Notes under the pieces: generated by a model
Databases searched by the model: none
Told to the model about the DNA's origin: nothing
Seen by the model: only the letters and a program-made list of their open reading frames with translations
Position numbers and translations under genes: made by a program
NCBI RefSeq assembly: GCF_010384365.1
Contig: NZ_CP048397.1
Location: 7,197,683 to 7,261,682, forward strand
DNA length: 64,000 nt
Reading direction: 5' to 3'
Source of the DNA: Streptomyces sp. S4.7
GTDB lineage: Bacteria; Actinomycetota; Actinomycetes; Streptomycetales; Streptomycetaceae
In this document: positions 8,583-20,500 of the stretch, one piece after another
Layout of the letters: each line of letters begins with the position of its first letter
Numbering within the stretch: position 1 is the stretch's first letter

Positions 8583-9635
8583 ATGCTCTTCCACAGAACG
8601 ACGCTCGCGAAGCCACGGCGGCGACTGGCGGCGACACTGTCCGCCGCCGCCCTCGGCATCGGCCTCCTCACGGCTTGTGGTTCCGACTCGGCGGACGAGC
8701 CGAAGGACGACGCCCCGGCCGCGGCCGCCGGCGGCGCGTTCCCGGTCACCGTGGAGCACGCGTTCGGGTCCACCGAGGTCACCAAGGCTCCGAAGCGCGT
8801 CGTCACGGTCGGCTACACGGACGACCAGGCCGTCCTGGCGTTCGGCATCAAGCCGGTCGGCATGGTCGACCAGTATCCGAACCCGGCGGGCAAGTCGCCC
8901 GACATCAACACCCAGTGGCCGTGGGTGAAGGACAAGTGGGGCGACGCGCGCCCCGAAGTCATCATGAAGAACGGTGACTCGGGCCCCAACTACGAGAAGA
9001 TCGCCGCCCTTCGCCCGGACCTGATCATCGCGGTCTACTCCGAGATCGACCAGGCCGGCTACGACAAGCTCTCCAAGATCGCCCCGACCGTGGGCCGTAC
9101 CAAGGCCGAGAAGGAGCCCTTCAGCGCTCCCTGGCAGGACAACGCGGCCCACATCGCCAAGGCGCTCGGCAAGGAGGACGAGGGCACCGAAATGGTGCAG
9201 GGCATCCAGGAGAAGCTCGACACGGCGAAGAAGGCCAACCCCGGGTTCGCCGACCAGACCGCCGTCGTCATCTCCTGGTACAAGGACTCGATCTCCCCGT
9301 TCACCTCCACCGACGTACGTGGACAGCTGGTGACCGGCGCCGGGTTCAAGTACCAGACGAAGATCGACGACATCGCGGACGGCGGTTTCTCCACCGAGCT
9401 CTCCCCCGAGCGCATCGATCTGATCGACGTGGACCGCATCTTCGTCGTCAACGACAAGGCGGACACCGAGGCGTTGAAGAAGTTCGAGCTGTTCGCCAAT
9501 CTGCCCGCGGTCAAGAACGGCAACGTGTCCTACCTGCTGGACAGTGAGGGCCCGGCGGTCGGTGCGGCCATGTCCCAGGGCACCCTGCCGTCCCTGCCGT
9601 ACGCGATCGACGAACTCGTCAAGTCGGCCAAGTAA
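8583..9635 (+). CDS. cchF: Ferri-coelichelin-binding lipoprotein CchF
   Basis: A 350-residue siderophore-binding protein of the FepB/FhuD type. It has an N-terminal signal with basic residues, a hydrophobic core and the lipobox LLTAC, so it should be a lipoprotein anchored outside the membrane. The mature part has the usual two-lobe pattern: KAPKRVVTVGYTDDQAVLAFGIKPVG near the start and LRPDLIIAVYSEID in the first lobe. It ends in SYLLDSEGPAVGAAMSQGTLPSLPYAIDEL. It delivers ferri-coelichelin to CchCD. Two iron boxes precede it, as expected for the subunit needed in largest amount. Confidence 0.93.
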   Translation: MLFHRTTLAKPRRRLAATLSAAALGIGLLTACGSDSADEPKDDAPAAAAGGAFPVTVEHAFGSTEVTKAPKRVVTVGYTDDQAVLAFGIKPVGMVDQYPNPAGKSPDINTQWPWVKDKWGDARPEVIMKNGDSGPNYEKIAALRPDLIIAVYSEIDQAGYDKLSKIAPTVGRTKAEKEPFSAPWQDNAAHIAKALGKEDEGTEMVQGIQEKLDTAKKANPGFADQTAVVISWYKDSISPFTSTDVRGQLVTGAGFKYQTKIDDIADGGFSTELSPERIDLIDVDRIFVVNDKADTEALKKFELFANLPAVKNGNVSYLLDSEGPAVGAAMSQGTLPSLPYAIDELVKSAK

Positions 9636-9679
9636 AGGATGACGACGGTGATCAGTCAGCGACGAGACCCGATGTCCGG

Positions 9680-11467
9680 GTGAGCGCCACCGACACCCGC
9701 GCGGCCCCGGCCACCCTGCGCACGGCCACCGGGGGCGAAGCCTCCCGGTGGGTCGTGGCGCACTGCCGCGAGACTCCGTGGCTGACGTTCGTCACCGTGC
9801 TCAGCACCGTGGCCGGGGCGGCGCTCCAGGTGCTCCCGGTGCTCCTGCTGGGCAGGGTGGTCGACGGGGTGGTCGAGGGCCAGTCGCGCTCGGTCCTGGT
9901 CACGGTCGGAGTCTTGATGGGGGCCGCCGCGCTGTTCGGCGCGGCGGCCACCGCCGCGTCGACGTATCTGATCGGGCGCCTGGGCGCGGATCTGCTCGCG
10001 CGGCTGCGCGAGCACGCCGTCCGGGCGGTGCTGGGGATGCCGAGCGAGCGGATCGAACGGGTCGGCCGGGGCGATGTGCTGTCCCGCGTCGGCGACGACG
10101 TGGCCGTGCTGTCCAAGGGCATCCGGACGGCCATCCCCACCGTGTTCTCGGCCGGCGTACTGGTCTTCATCGCCACGGCGGGCATGTTCGGACTGGACTG
10201 GCGGCTCGGTCTGGCGGGCGCCGGTGCGCTGCCCGCGTACGTGCTCGCGCTGCGCTGGTACCTCCCGCGCTCCGCCCCCCTCTACCGTAAACAGCGGGTG
10301 GCCCAGGCCGATCGCGCGCAGGCGCTGATCAGTGGCCTGAACGGCATCGACACCGTACGTGCGTACCGACTTGAGGAGTCCGTCCGCGAGACGGTCACCC
10401 GGGAGTCGTGGCGCGTGCGGAATCTCGGTGTCGAGGTGTTCCGGTTCTTCGGCAGATTCGTCGGCCGGGAGAACCGCGCCGAGTTCATCGGGCTCGTCCT
10501 GATCCTCTTGGTGGGGTACGCCCTGCTGGAGGCCGATGCCGCCACCCTCGGTGAGGTGTCGGCGGCCCCCCTGATGTTCCACCGGCTGTTCACCCCGCTG
10601 GGCGCCATCATGTTCACCTTCGACGAGGCGCAGAAGTCGGGCGCGAGCCTGACCCGCCTGGTCGGGGTGCTGGCGGAGGACACCGAGGAACGGCTGGTGG
10701 GCGACCGCTCGGTCGCCCCGGCGGACGCCGCGCCGTACGCCGTGACGGTGGAGGGGCTGACGTTCAGTTATCCCGACAGCGGCGAACCGGTCCTGAGGGA
10801 CGTCGATCTGACGATTCCCGCAGGCGGTTCGCTCGCCCTGGTGGGTGCGACCGGTGCGGGCAAGTCCACCCTGGCCGCGCTGATCGCCGGTATCGGGACA
10901 CCGCAGTCCGGGGCGGTGCGCATCGGGTCGCACGACCTCGCCGGCATGGACGAGGCCGGTTCCCGGGCCCTGGTGAGCATCCTGACGCAGGAGACACATG
11001 TGTTCTCCGGTCCGCTCGCCGACGACCTGCGGCTCGCCGCGCCGGACGCCACCGACGCCGAGTTGACGGACGCGCTGCGCACGGTCGGTGCGGGCGGGTG
11101 GGTCGACGCGCTGCCCGACGGGCTCAACACCCCGGTCGGTGAGGGCGGCGAGCGGCTGGACGTCGCCAAGGTCGCCCAGATCGCCCTGGCCCGGCTGGTG
11201 TTGGGCCGCTCACCGGTGGTGGTGCTCGACGAGTCGACCGCGGAGGCGGGCAGCGAGGGCGCGGCAGAGCTGGAGCGGGCCGTGCTGGCCGCGTGTGCGG
11301 GCCGGACCACGTTGTTCGTGGCGCACCGGCTGACCCAGGCGATGGCGGCGGACCGGATCGCCGTACTGGACGCGGGACGTGTGGTGGAGCGTGGCACCCA
11401 CGAGGAGTTGGTGGCTCTGGGCGGCCGGTACGCACGACTGTGGCAGGCCTGGCGAGAAGGCAGTTAG
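9680..11467 (+). CDS. cchG: Siderophore ABC exporter half-transporter CchG (degenerate signature motif)
   Basis: A 595-residue half-transporter with an N-terminal six-helix membrane domain and a C-terminal ATPase domain. It is likely to export coelichelin together with CchI. Walker A (GATGAGKST) and Walker B (VVVLDESTA) are intact, but the ABC signature, normally LSGGQ, reads LDVAK (near 11155-11170) and the D-loop is AEAG. CchI shows the complementary losses. The start GTG 9680 overlaps the stop of a 14-codon frame (9639-9683). The binding site for this start is poor, so the first codons are uncertain. Confidence 0.88.
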   Translation: MSATDTRAAPATLRTATGGEASRWVVAHCRETPWLTFVTVLSTVAGAALQVLPVLLLGRVVDGVVEGQSRSVLVTVGVLMGAAALFGAAATAASTYLIGRLGADLLARLREHAVRAVLGMPSERIERVGRGDVLSRVGDDVAVLSKGIRTAIPTVFSAGVLVFIATAGMFGLDWRLGLAGAGALPAYVLALRWYLPRSAPLYRKQRVAQADRAQALISGLNGIDTVRAYRLEESVRETVTRESWRVRNLGVEVFRFFGRFVGRENRAEFIGLVLILLVGYALLEADAATLGEVSAAPLMFHRLFTPLGAIMFTFDEAQKSGASLTRLVGVLAEDTEERLVGDRSVAPADAAPYAVTVEGLTFSYPDSGEPVLRDVDLTIPAGGSLALVGATGAGKSTLAALIAGIGTPQSGAVRIGSHDLAGMDEAGSRALVSILTQETHVFSGPLADDLRLAAPDATDAELTDALRTVGAGGWVDALPDGLNTPVGEGGERLDVAKVAQIALARLVLGRSPVVVLDESTAEAGSEGAAELERAVLAACAGRTTLFVAHRLTQAMAADRIAVLDAGRVVERGTHEELVALGGRYARLWQAWREGS

Positions 11468-11473
11468 GGCCAC

Positions 11474-11512
11474 CTTAATTAGGCGAGCCTAAGTTAGGTT
11501 AGGCTAACTTTT
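11474..11512 (+). promoter_or_regulatory. Two adjacent iron boxes in front of the NRPS gene cchH
   Basis: The box at 11494-11512 (TTAGGTTAGGCTAACTTTT) matches 16 of 19 consensus positions, including the whole left half and centre. The box at 11474-11492 is weaker (about 13 of 19). Their 20-base spacing is about two turns. They lie between the cchG stop and the first NRPS codons. Confidence 0.8.
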
Positions 11513-11540
11513 CATGCCTGGAAGGGATGCTGAGTCTTCG

Positions 11541-14500
11541 ATGTTGGAACCGAGCGCTCGTCTCGTACTGCTTTCTCCCGCGCGTCTGGCCGACGTACGC
11601 CGCCGGACCGGCGACTACTGCGACCGGACCATCGCCGGAGCGTGCGCCGTGGGGCTGTCGTACTGGGCGACGGGCCGCGGTCCCGAGGGCATAGGACTCG
11701 CCCCCGGCACACTGTTCGCCGACGTCCTCGGCTGGGTCGACAACGGCGGCGCCGGGCCCGGTGGCTGGGAGACCCACGCGATCGGGACGGACGGCTCGGC
11801 CGGCGGATCGGACAGCGGCTCACAGGGCTGGAGCATCGCCGTCCCCGAAGGCGTGGCAGCGGCCGACGCGCAGCTCGCGCTGGACGACCTGGCCGACTTC
11901 CCCGACCGGCCGCTCGGCACCATCGCCCCGACCAGCGCGTCGGCGAGGCTCAGGACCCTCACCGAGTGGAACGACAACACGGCCGACCGGGACCGACCGA
12001 CCATCGTGGAGATGTTCCTCGAACAGGCGCGGACGAGGCCGGAGGCCGTCGCCGTCGTGGACGACCACCGGTCGCTGACGTACCGTCAGGTGGCCGAGCT
12101 GTCGAGCCAGTTGGCGCACCGTCTGATCGAACGCGGCCTCACCGCCGAACAGGTCGTCGGCATCTCGCTGGGCCGCTCCGCGGAGATGGTCGTCGGGCTG
12201 CTCGCCGTACTGCGGGCCGGCTGCGCGTTCGTGCCGCTCGACCCGCAGTGGCCCGCCGCGCGCCGCGCGGTCGTCGTCCAGGACGCCCGGGTGGCCCTGC
12301 AACTCAATGCCACGGGCGAGCCCGGTCCGGGTGAACCGGACGCCGAGCAGGTCGACATCGACGACTGGAAGTTCGGCTCCCACCCCGCCGGGGAGACCGG
12401 GATATCCGTCCCCGGCGCGGCCCTCGCGTACGTGATCTTCACGTCCGGTTCGACCGGCCGGCCCAAGGGCGCGATGATCCGGCACGAGGCGATCAGCGAG
12501 CGTCTGCTCTGGCAGGTCGAGGAGATCCTGGGCTTCGGCCACGACGACGCGTCGCTGTTCAAGGCGCCCCTGTCCTTCGACATCTCCATCAACGAGATCT
12601 TCCTGCCCCTGGTCTCCGGCGGCCGACTGGTCGTCCTGCGGCCCGGCGGCGAACGCGACCCGCACCATCTGCTGAGCGTCATCGCCGAACAGCGCGTCAC
12701 CTTCACCTACTTGGTGTCGTCCATGCTGGACGTCCTGCTGGAGATGGCGGGCGACACCGGACGTCTCGACAGCCTGCGGCACGTGTGGTGCGGCGGTGAG
12801 GTGCTGACCCCGGAGCTGTACGAACGGTTCCGCACTCGCCTCGACATCCCCCTCTACCACGGCTACGGCCCCGCCGAGACGACGATCGGTGTCTCGCACG
12901 TCATCTACCGGGGCGCGGCGGAACGCCTGTCGACATCGATCGGCAGGGCCAACCCCAACACCCAGCTGTACGTGCTGGACGACGAACTGCGCCCGGTCCC
13001 GGTCGGGGTCGGCGGCGAACTGTACGCGGGCGGGTTCCTCCTGGGCCGCGGGTACGTGAACGCGCCCGGCCTGACGGCGTCCCGGTTCGTGGCGAATTTG
13101 TTCGCCGACGACGGGTCGCGGCTCTACCGCACCGGCGACCTCGCCCGGTTCGCCCCGGACGGCTCACTGGACTTTCTCGGCCGCGCCGACAACCAGATCA
13201 AGATCCGCGGCATGCGGCTGGAGATCGAGGACGTCGAGGCCGGTCTCGCGGAACACCCCTCGGTACGGCACACGTGTGTCGTCGCGAAGAAGAACGCGGC
13301 GGGCGGCACCTATCTGGTGGGCTATGTGATCCCGGCCGCCGGGAGCGAGGGTCTGCTTGCCGACGAGGTCAGGACATGGGCCGCCGAGCACATGGTCGAG
13401 TACATGGTGCCCGCCCACACCGTCGTACTGACGGAGTTCCCGCTCACCGCGAACGGCAAGGTCGACCGGAACGCGCTGCCGGAACCCGTGATCGGGACGG
13501 GGACGGTCCTGCCGCCCGCCACCGAGGACGAGCGAGTGGTCTGCGCGGCCGTCGCGGCGCTGCTGCGGCTCGACGAGGTCGGTGTCAACCAGGACTTCTT
13601 CCAGCTCGGCGGGGACAGCATCCTGGCGATCTCGCTCCTCGGCGCGCTGCGCGAGGCGGGCCTCTACGTCACGGCGCGCCAGATCTTCACCCACAGCAAC
13701 GTACGGGCGCTGGCGGCGGTGGCGAGCCGTGAGGACGTCACCACCGTGGACCACCGCGACGTGCCGACCGGTTCCGTCGCGGGTTCGCCCGTCGTGCGGT
13801 GGCTGGGCGAGACCACGGACGCGATCGACGGCTTCGTACAGTCGGTGGTGCTGAACACCCCTGCGGAGCTGACCGCCGGCGCCCTCGACGCGATCCTCGG
13901 CGCCGTGGTCGGGCGGCACGACATGCTGCGCGCCAAACTGGTACGCGGGGACCGCTGGAGCTTCGACATCCCGGAGGCGCCCGCACGGTCGGCTCCGGGG
14001 ACGGACCGGTCCGGTCCGGTATGGCGGGAGAGCGACCGGCCGCTCGACGAGTGCGTCGCGCTCGCCACCGACGCGCTCGACCCGGACGACGGCGCGATGC
14101 TGCGCGCGGTCTGGCGCCCCGGAGCACGTCAACTGGTCCTGGCCGCCCACCACGTGGTGGTCGACGGTGTGTCCTGGCGGATCCTGATGGAGGACCTGGC
14201 CACCGCCTGGCGGCAGTTCACCGCGGGCGCCCCCGTGGAACTGCCCCCGGTGGGGACCTCGTTCCGACGCTGGACGCAGTTGCTGGAGCGCGCGGCGTTC
14301 GACGCGGACAGCGCCTACTTCCGGCGTCCCCTGCCGGGAGCCGACGGACCGATCGGCAGGCGGGCTCTGACCGGGACGGACACCGTCGCACGGGAACGGA
14401 CCCGGACCGTCGCCGCCGGACCCGAGGTCACGGCCGCGCTGCTGGGAGAGATTCCCGCGAAGTTCCACGCGGGCGTCAACGACGTCCTGCTGACCGCGCT

Positions 14501-17500
14501 CGCCGTCTCCCTCGCCCGGTGGCGCCGCGATCTCGGGCAGGACCAGACGTACGCGCACATCGAACTCGAAGGGCACGGCCGCGAGGGGCGGTTCGTCGCG
14601 GGCACGGCGGGCTTCGAACCGGAACTGTCGCGCACCGTCGGCTGGTTCACCACCCTGTTCCCGGTGACCGTCGACCCCGGCGCCGCGCCCGACCTCACCG
14701 CGCCCGAGTATCTGGCCGCAGCGCTCAAGGCGGTGAAGGAAGACCTCGCGCGCGTACCGGACAACGGTGTCTCCTACGGAGCCCTGCGGTATCTGGCCGA
14801 CTCCGAGTTCGACGCGCCGGCACCGCAGGTGCTGTTCAACTACCTCGGGCGTTTCGACGCCGGAGGGTCGGGGGACTGGCAACTGAGCGGAACCACGGGA
14901 CAGTTGGGCGAGAAGCGCGATCCGAGGATGCGTCTGCCGCGCGCCCTGGAGTTCAACGCCATCGCCGAACCCGCTTCGACCGGCGCGTACGAACTGGTCA
15001 CCACCGTCTCCTGGCCCGACGGGATGTTCACCGACGACGACATCGCGACTCTCTGCGAGTACTTCCGAAGTGCCCTGGCCGGGCTCGCCGCGCTCGACCA
15101 CGGCGGCCACTCGCCCAGTGACTTCCCCCTGGTGCCGCTCACCCAGGCCGATGTCGACGCACTGGACGGTCCGGCACTGCGCGACATCCTGCCGCTGACA
15201 CCCCTCCAGGAGGGCCTGTACTTCCACTCCGTCTTCGACGACGACTCGGCGGGCAGCTATGTCGAGCAGCAACTGATCACGCTGGACGGCGAAGTGGACG
15301 CCGGCCGGCTCGCGGCGGCGGCCACCCGTCTGCTCACGCTGTTCCCGAACCTGGCCGCGCGGTTCATCGCGCTCGCCGACGGCCGCGTGGTCTGCGTCCA
15401 GGAACACGGTGCGCAGGCGCCGTTCACCACCCTGGACCGCCCCGGCATCACCGACGACGAGATCCGTGACCACGCGGAGCGGGACCGCCGCGCCGGATTC
15501 GACCTGGCCACCGGCCCGTTGATGCGGTACACGCTCATCCGCGCCGGCGCCGGCCGCGACGTCCTGGTGCAGACCGTGCACCACATCATCGCCGACGGCT
15601 GGTCGGTGCCGCCGATGCTCCGCGCGCTGCTGGCCGAGTACCACGTACCGGGCACCGTGTACCCGCTGGGCGGCTTCGCCGACTATCTGGGCTGGCTCGC
15701 CGACCGCGACGAGGACGAGAGCGACCGGGTGTGGCGCGGTGAACTCGCCGATGTGCCCGGACCGTCCCTGGTCGCCGAGGAGCACACCCCGTCCGACCGG
15801 TTCGCCGACACGGCGGTGGATCCAGGTCGGGACGGCGAGGACATCGACGCCGCCGCCCGGTCGGCCGGCGTACCGCTGAGCGTCGCGGTGCACAGCGCGT
15901 GGGCGGTGACGCTCGGCGGCATCCTGCGCGGCCGGGACGTCGTGTTCGGCTCGACGGTCTCCGGACGCGACGCCGAAGTGCCCGGCATCGGGGACATGGT
16001 GGGACTGTTCATCAACACGATCCCGCTCCGCGCCCGCTGGACGGACACCACCACGGCGCGCGACCTGCTCGCCGCCGTCCGGGAACACCAGAGCGCCGTA
16101 CTGCCCCACCAGCACGTCTCACTGGCGAGGATCGGCCGGCTGGCGGGCGTCGGCGCCCTGTTCGACACCCTGGTGGTGTTCGACGTCGCGACCGACGTGG
16201 ACGCGCTGCGCGGGCCCGACGACGAGCTGCGCATCGCCGACATCGTCAACGAGGGCGCCCCGCACTACCCGTTGACGCTGGTGGTGGAGCGCGCGGGCGA
16301 CGGGCGTCCGCGCTTCAACCTGATCTACGACGGCGAACTGCTGCGGGAGGAGGGCGCCGAGGCGATCCTGCGTACGTTCACCCGGACCCTCACCGGCCTG
16401 CTCACCCGGCCGGACGCCCCGGTCGCCGATCTGACACCCGAGGCGGGCCCGGCTCCCGCGCGGATCACGCCGACGACCCTCGGCGCGCTGTTCGACGCCG
16501 CGGCGGGCCGCGACCCGGCCGCCACCGCCGTCACCCAGTGCGCGCTCGACGGCGGTACCCGGTCCCTGACCTACGGCGAACTGGCCGACGCCAAGGACGA
16601 GTTGGCCACCGTACTGCGGGCGGCCGGGGTCCGGCCGGGCACCCGGGTGGCAGTCGCCGTCCCGCGCTCCGTCGAGCAGGTCGTCGCCCTGGTCGCGGTC
16701 GTCACCGCGGGCGGCGCTTACGTGCCGCTCGACATGGCCTACCCGGACGAACGCCTGGAGTACATCCTGGCCGACGCCGCCCCGCAGGTCGTCCTCGTGG
16801 AGCGTGAACAGCGCGAGCGCTTCACCGGGCTGCTGTCCCGGGCGGGCGTGCCGGCCCGGGTACTCGTACAGGGCGACGAGCCGCCGCCCGCCACCCCCGG
16901 CCCCGACGCGTCCGCGCCCGAGGTCGACTGGCGCGAGCCCGCGTACGTGATCTACACGTCCGGATCGACCGGGAGGCCAAAGGGCGTGGTCGTCCCGCAC
17001 TCCAGCGTGGTGTCACTGCTCGCGAACACCCGCCCCGACATGGACTTCGGCCCGCGGGACGTGTGGGTGCAGTTCCACTCGTTCTCCTTCGACTTCGCGG
17101 TCTGGGAGCTGTGGGGCGCCCTGGCGCACGGCGGTGAGCTGCTGGTGCCGGAGTACGGGCTGACGCGCTCCCCGGTCGACTTCCACCGGCTGGTACGCGA
17201 GCGCGGAGTGACCGTCCTCAACCAGACCCCGTCGGCGTTCCACCAGTTCATCGAGGCCGACCGGCACGCCGAGGGGCCCGTCACGGCGCTGCGCCGGATC
17301 ATCTTCGGCGGTGAGGCACTGGATCCCGCGCGGCTGCGCGGCTGGGTCGAGCGCCACGGCACCGGTTCGCCCGAACTGGTCAACATGTACGGCATCACCG
17401 AGACCACGGTCCATGTCACCCACCGGGTGCTGACCGACGACGACTTCGGCCCCGGCGACGACGTCAGCCCCATCGGCGGCCCGATCCCCGGTCTGGCCAC

Positions 17501-20500
17501 CTATCTGCTGGACGACCGGCTCCGGCCGGTGCCGCCGGGCCGGGTGGGCGCCATCTACGTCGCCGGCGACCAGGTGTCGCTCGGCTATCTGGGCAGGCCG
17601 GGGCTGACCGCCGGCCGGTTCGTGGCGAACCCGTTCACCGGCGACGGCTCCCGGATGTACCACACGGGCGACCTCGCCCGCCGTACGCTCGACGGCGAGC
17701 TGGAGTTCACCGGCCGCGCCGACGACCAGGTGCAGCTCAAGGGCTTCCGTATCGAACTCGGTGAAGTGGAGTCCGCGCTCAGGGAACTCGACGGTGTGGT
17801 CGACGTGGCCGTCACCGTGGCGGACAGCGGCGACCACCTGGTCGCGCACGTCGTGGGCCGGGTGCCCGACGACGCCACCGGTCTGCTGGCGGCGAAGCTG
17901 CCCGTGCACATGGTGCCGGGCCGGCTGCTGCCGGTCGACGCCCTGCCGCTGACGGTCAACGGCAAGCTGGACCGCAAGGCCCTCACCGAACGCGCCGCAC
18001 AGGCACGGGCGCAGCCGGGGGAGTTCACCGATCGCGCCGCACCGGACGACACATCCGGGGCCGGATACCAGTCCGCGCTCGCCGCACTGACCGGCATCTT
18101 CGCCGACACACTGCCCGGCGCCGCCACCGTGGACGGTGACACCGACTTCTTCATGGCCGGGGGCGACAGCATCGTCGCCATCACCGTGATCAACCGCGCC
18201 AGGGCGCTGGGCCTGCCGATCGCGCCCCGCGACGTATTCCTGTTCAGGACACCGCACGCGCTCGCCGCCGACCTGGCCTCGCGCACACCGCGGGCCCAGG
18301 CCCCCGCGCCCTCCCGCCGCGAGGACGGCCCGCTCCCACCGACCCCGATCATCCTGCGCCAGCGCGAACTCGGCGGATCGCTCGCCCGCTTCGCCCAGGC
18401 CAGGACCCTCGTGGTCGCCGAGGGCACCGGCTTCGCCGATGTCCAGGAGGCGGCGAACGCCGTCGTGGCCGCGCACCCGGTACTCCGTCTGCGGCTGCGC
18501 GTCGAGCACGGCGTCTGGTCACCGCGCACCGGACCCGCCCGCGAGATCACCGTCGTCCGGCCGGACACCACCGACGCGACGGCGGCGGCCGACGAAGCCG
18601 CCGGCCGGCTCGACCCCGAGTCCGGCGACGTCATCGCCTTCTCCTGGCTGGAGTCCAGCCGCACCCTGGTCGTCACCGTCCACCACCTCGCCGTCGACTC
18701 GGTGTCCTGGCTGATCCTCCTCGACGACCTGGCCACCGCCATGAGCGGAACGGCCCTGGCACCACCGACCACCTCCTACGCCGAGTACGCCGAAGCACTC
18801 GCCTCGGGATCGACCCGGGCGACCGACGGACTCGGCCACTGGATCACCACGCTCCAGGCACCCGCTCTGCTGACCGCGGTCGAGAGGCCGCGCGAGACCA
18901 CCGTCGTACTGGCGCCCGGTACCAGCGACCTCGTGACGCGCACCGCGCCCGCCGCGCTCGGCGTGGGTCTCACCGAGCTGCTGTGCGGCGCCCTGCGCAC
19001 CGCGCTGACGCGCGTGCAGCCCGCGCCCACCGATCTCGCGATCGAACTGGAGCGGCACGGCCGGGTCCCCGCCCTCGACCACCACGACTACAGCCGTACG
19101 GTCGGCTGGTTCACCTCCATCGCGCCCGTACGGCTCACCGCGCACACCGACCCGGTCGCCGCCGCCCGCGAGGTCGCCGAGCGCCAGCCGGACGAGTGCG
19201 GACACGTCGCCTACGGCCAACTCCGGTACCTCGACCCGCAGACGGCCCCGCTCCTGAACGCCCGCCCGCAGGTGCTGTTCAACTACCTCGGCAGGGGCGG
19301 CGAATCGCAGGCGCTCCACCTCACCGGCGGCGATCAGGGCACCCCGTACGCCGTCGAGGTCAACGCGTGGACCGACGACGCCACCGGGAGCCTGCACGCC
19401 GCCTTCACCCTCGCCGAAGGCATCCCCGACGAGATCACCGAGCACTGGCTGCGCGCGCTGGAACACATCGCGGACACCTCCGCGACCGCCGAGCGCACGG
19501 CGCCCGTCACTCCGCTCCAGCGCGGACTGTTCTTCCAGGCCCAGATGGCGGGCCGGGCCGGACACTACGTCGCACAGAGCTACTTCACCTTCGGACGGCG
19601 ACTGGACACCGACGCGCTGGCGGAGGCGATGGCCTACGTGATCGCCCGGCACCCGGTCGTGGGCGCCGGCTTCACCACCGACGACGACGGGAACCCGGTC
19701 CAGAGCCTCAAGGCGGGCCGGCGGGTCGACGTACTCACCGTCCAGCTGTCCACCGACGCGGAGATCGACGCCCTGCGCGAGGCGGACCGTGACACCGGAT
19801 TCGACCCGGCCGAGCCACCGCTGATCCGGCTGACCGTGGTACGGCTGCCGGACGACCGGGACGGCCTGCTGCTCAGCTACCACCTGCTGCTGTGGGACGG
19901 CTGGTCCCGCGAGATCCTGCTGCGGGACCTGTTCGAGGCCTACCGGGCCGTCGTCGCCGGCGAGCCACTGGACGCGTCCCCGGCCACCCCCGGCTTCGAG
20001 GAGTACGCCCGCACGCTCGCCGCCAAGGACCCCGCCGTATCGGAACGGTTCTGGGCCGAGCACCTGGCCGGTCTCCCCGGTCCGACGCTGCTCGCCGGTC
20101 CGGAGCCGTCCTTCTCCGACGACCTGCCGCGCGCGCTCACGCACACCGTCTCCGCCGAACTGTCCGAGCGGCTGCGGGAATCGGCCAAGGGACACGGTGT
20201 CACGCTCAACTCGGTGCTGACCGGCGCGTTCGGTCTGCTCCTCGGCGCGCACACGGGACGGAGCGACGCCGCGTTCGGCGTGACCGTCTCGGGCCGGGAG
20301 GGCGAAGGGCTGTCCGACATCGTCGGCGTACTGCTCAACACCGTGCCCATGTGGACACGGGCACGCCCGGACGACACGGTCGGCGCGTACCTCTCGGCCG
20401 TACAGAGGGCCAGGGTCGAGGCGATGGAGCACGAGCACCTGGGGCTGGGCGAGATCCAGCGGGCAAGCGGGCACGACACCCTGTTCGACAACCTTTTCGT

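Noticed and set aside
9639..9683. A 14-codon leader-like frame whose stop overlaps the cchG start
   Set aside because: Its only binding site touches the start codon and no attenuator hairpin follows; it may simply be the spacer between cchF and cchG.
11514..11540. ATG 11514 as the NRPS start
   Set aside because: It is directly next to the iron box, has no binding site, and would leave no leader; ATG 11541 has one.
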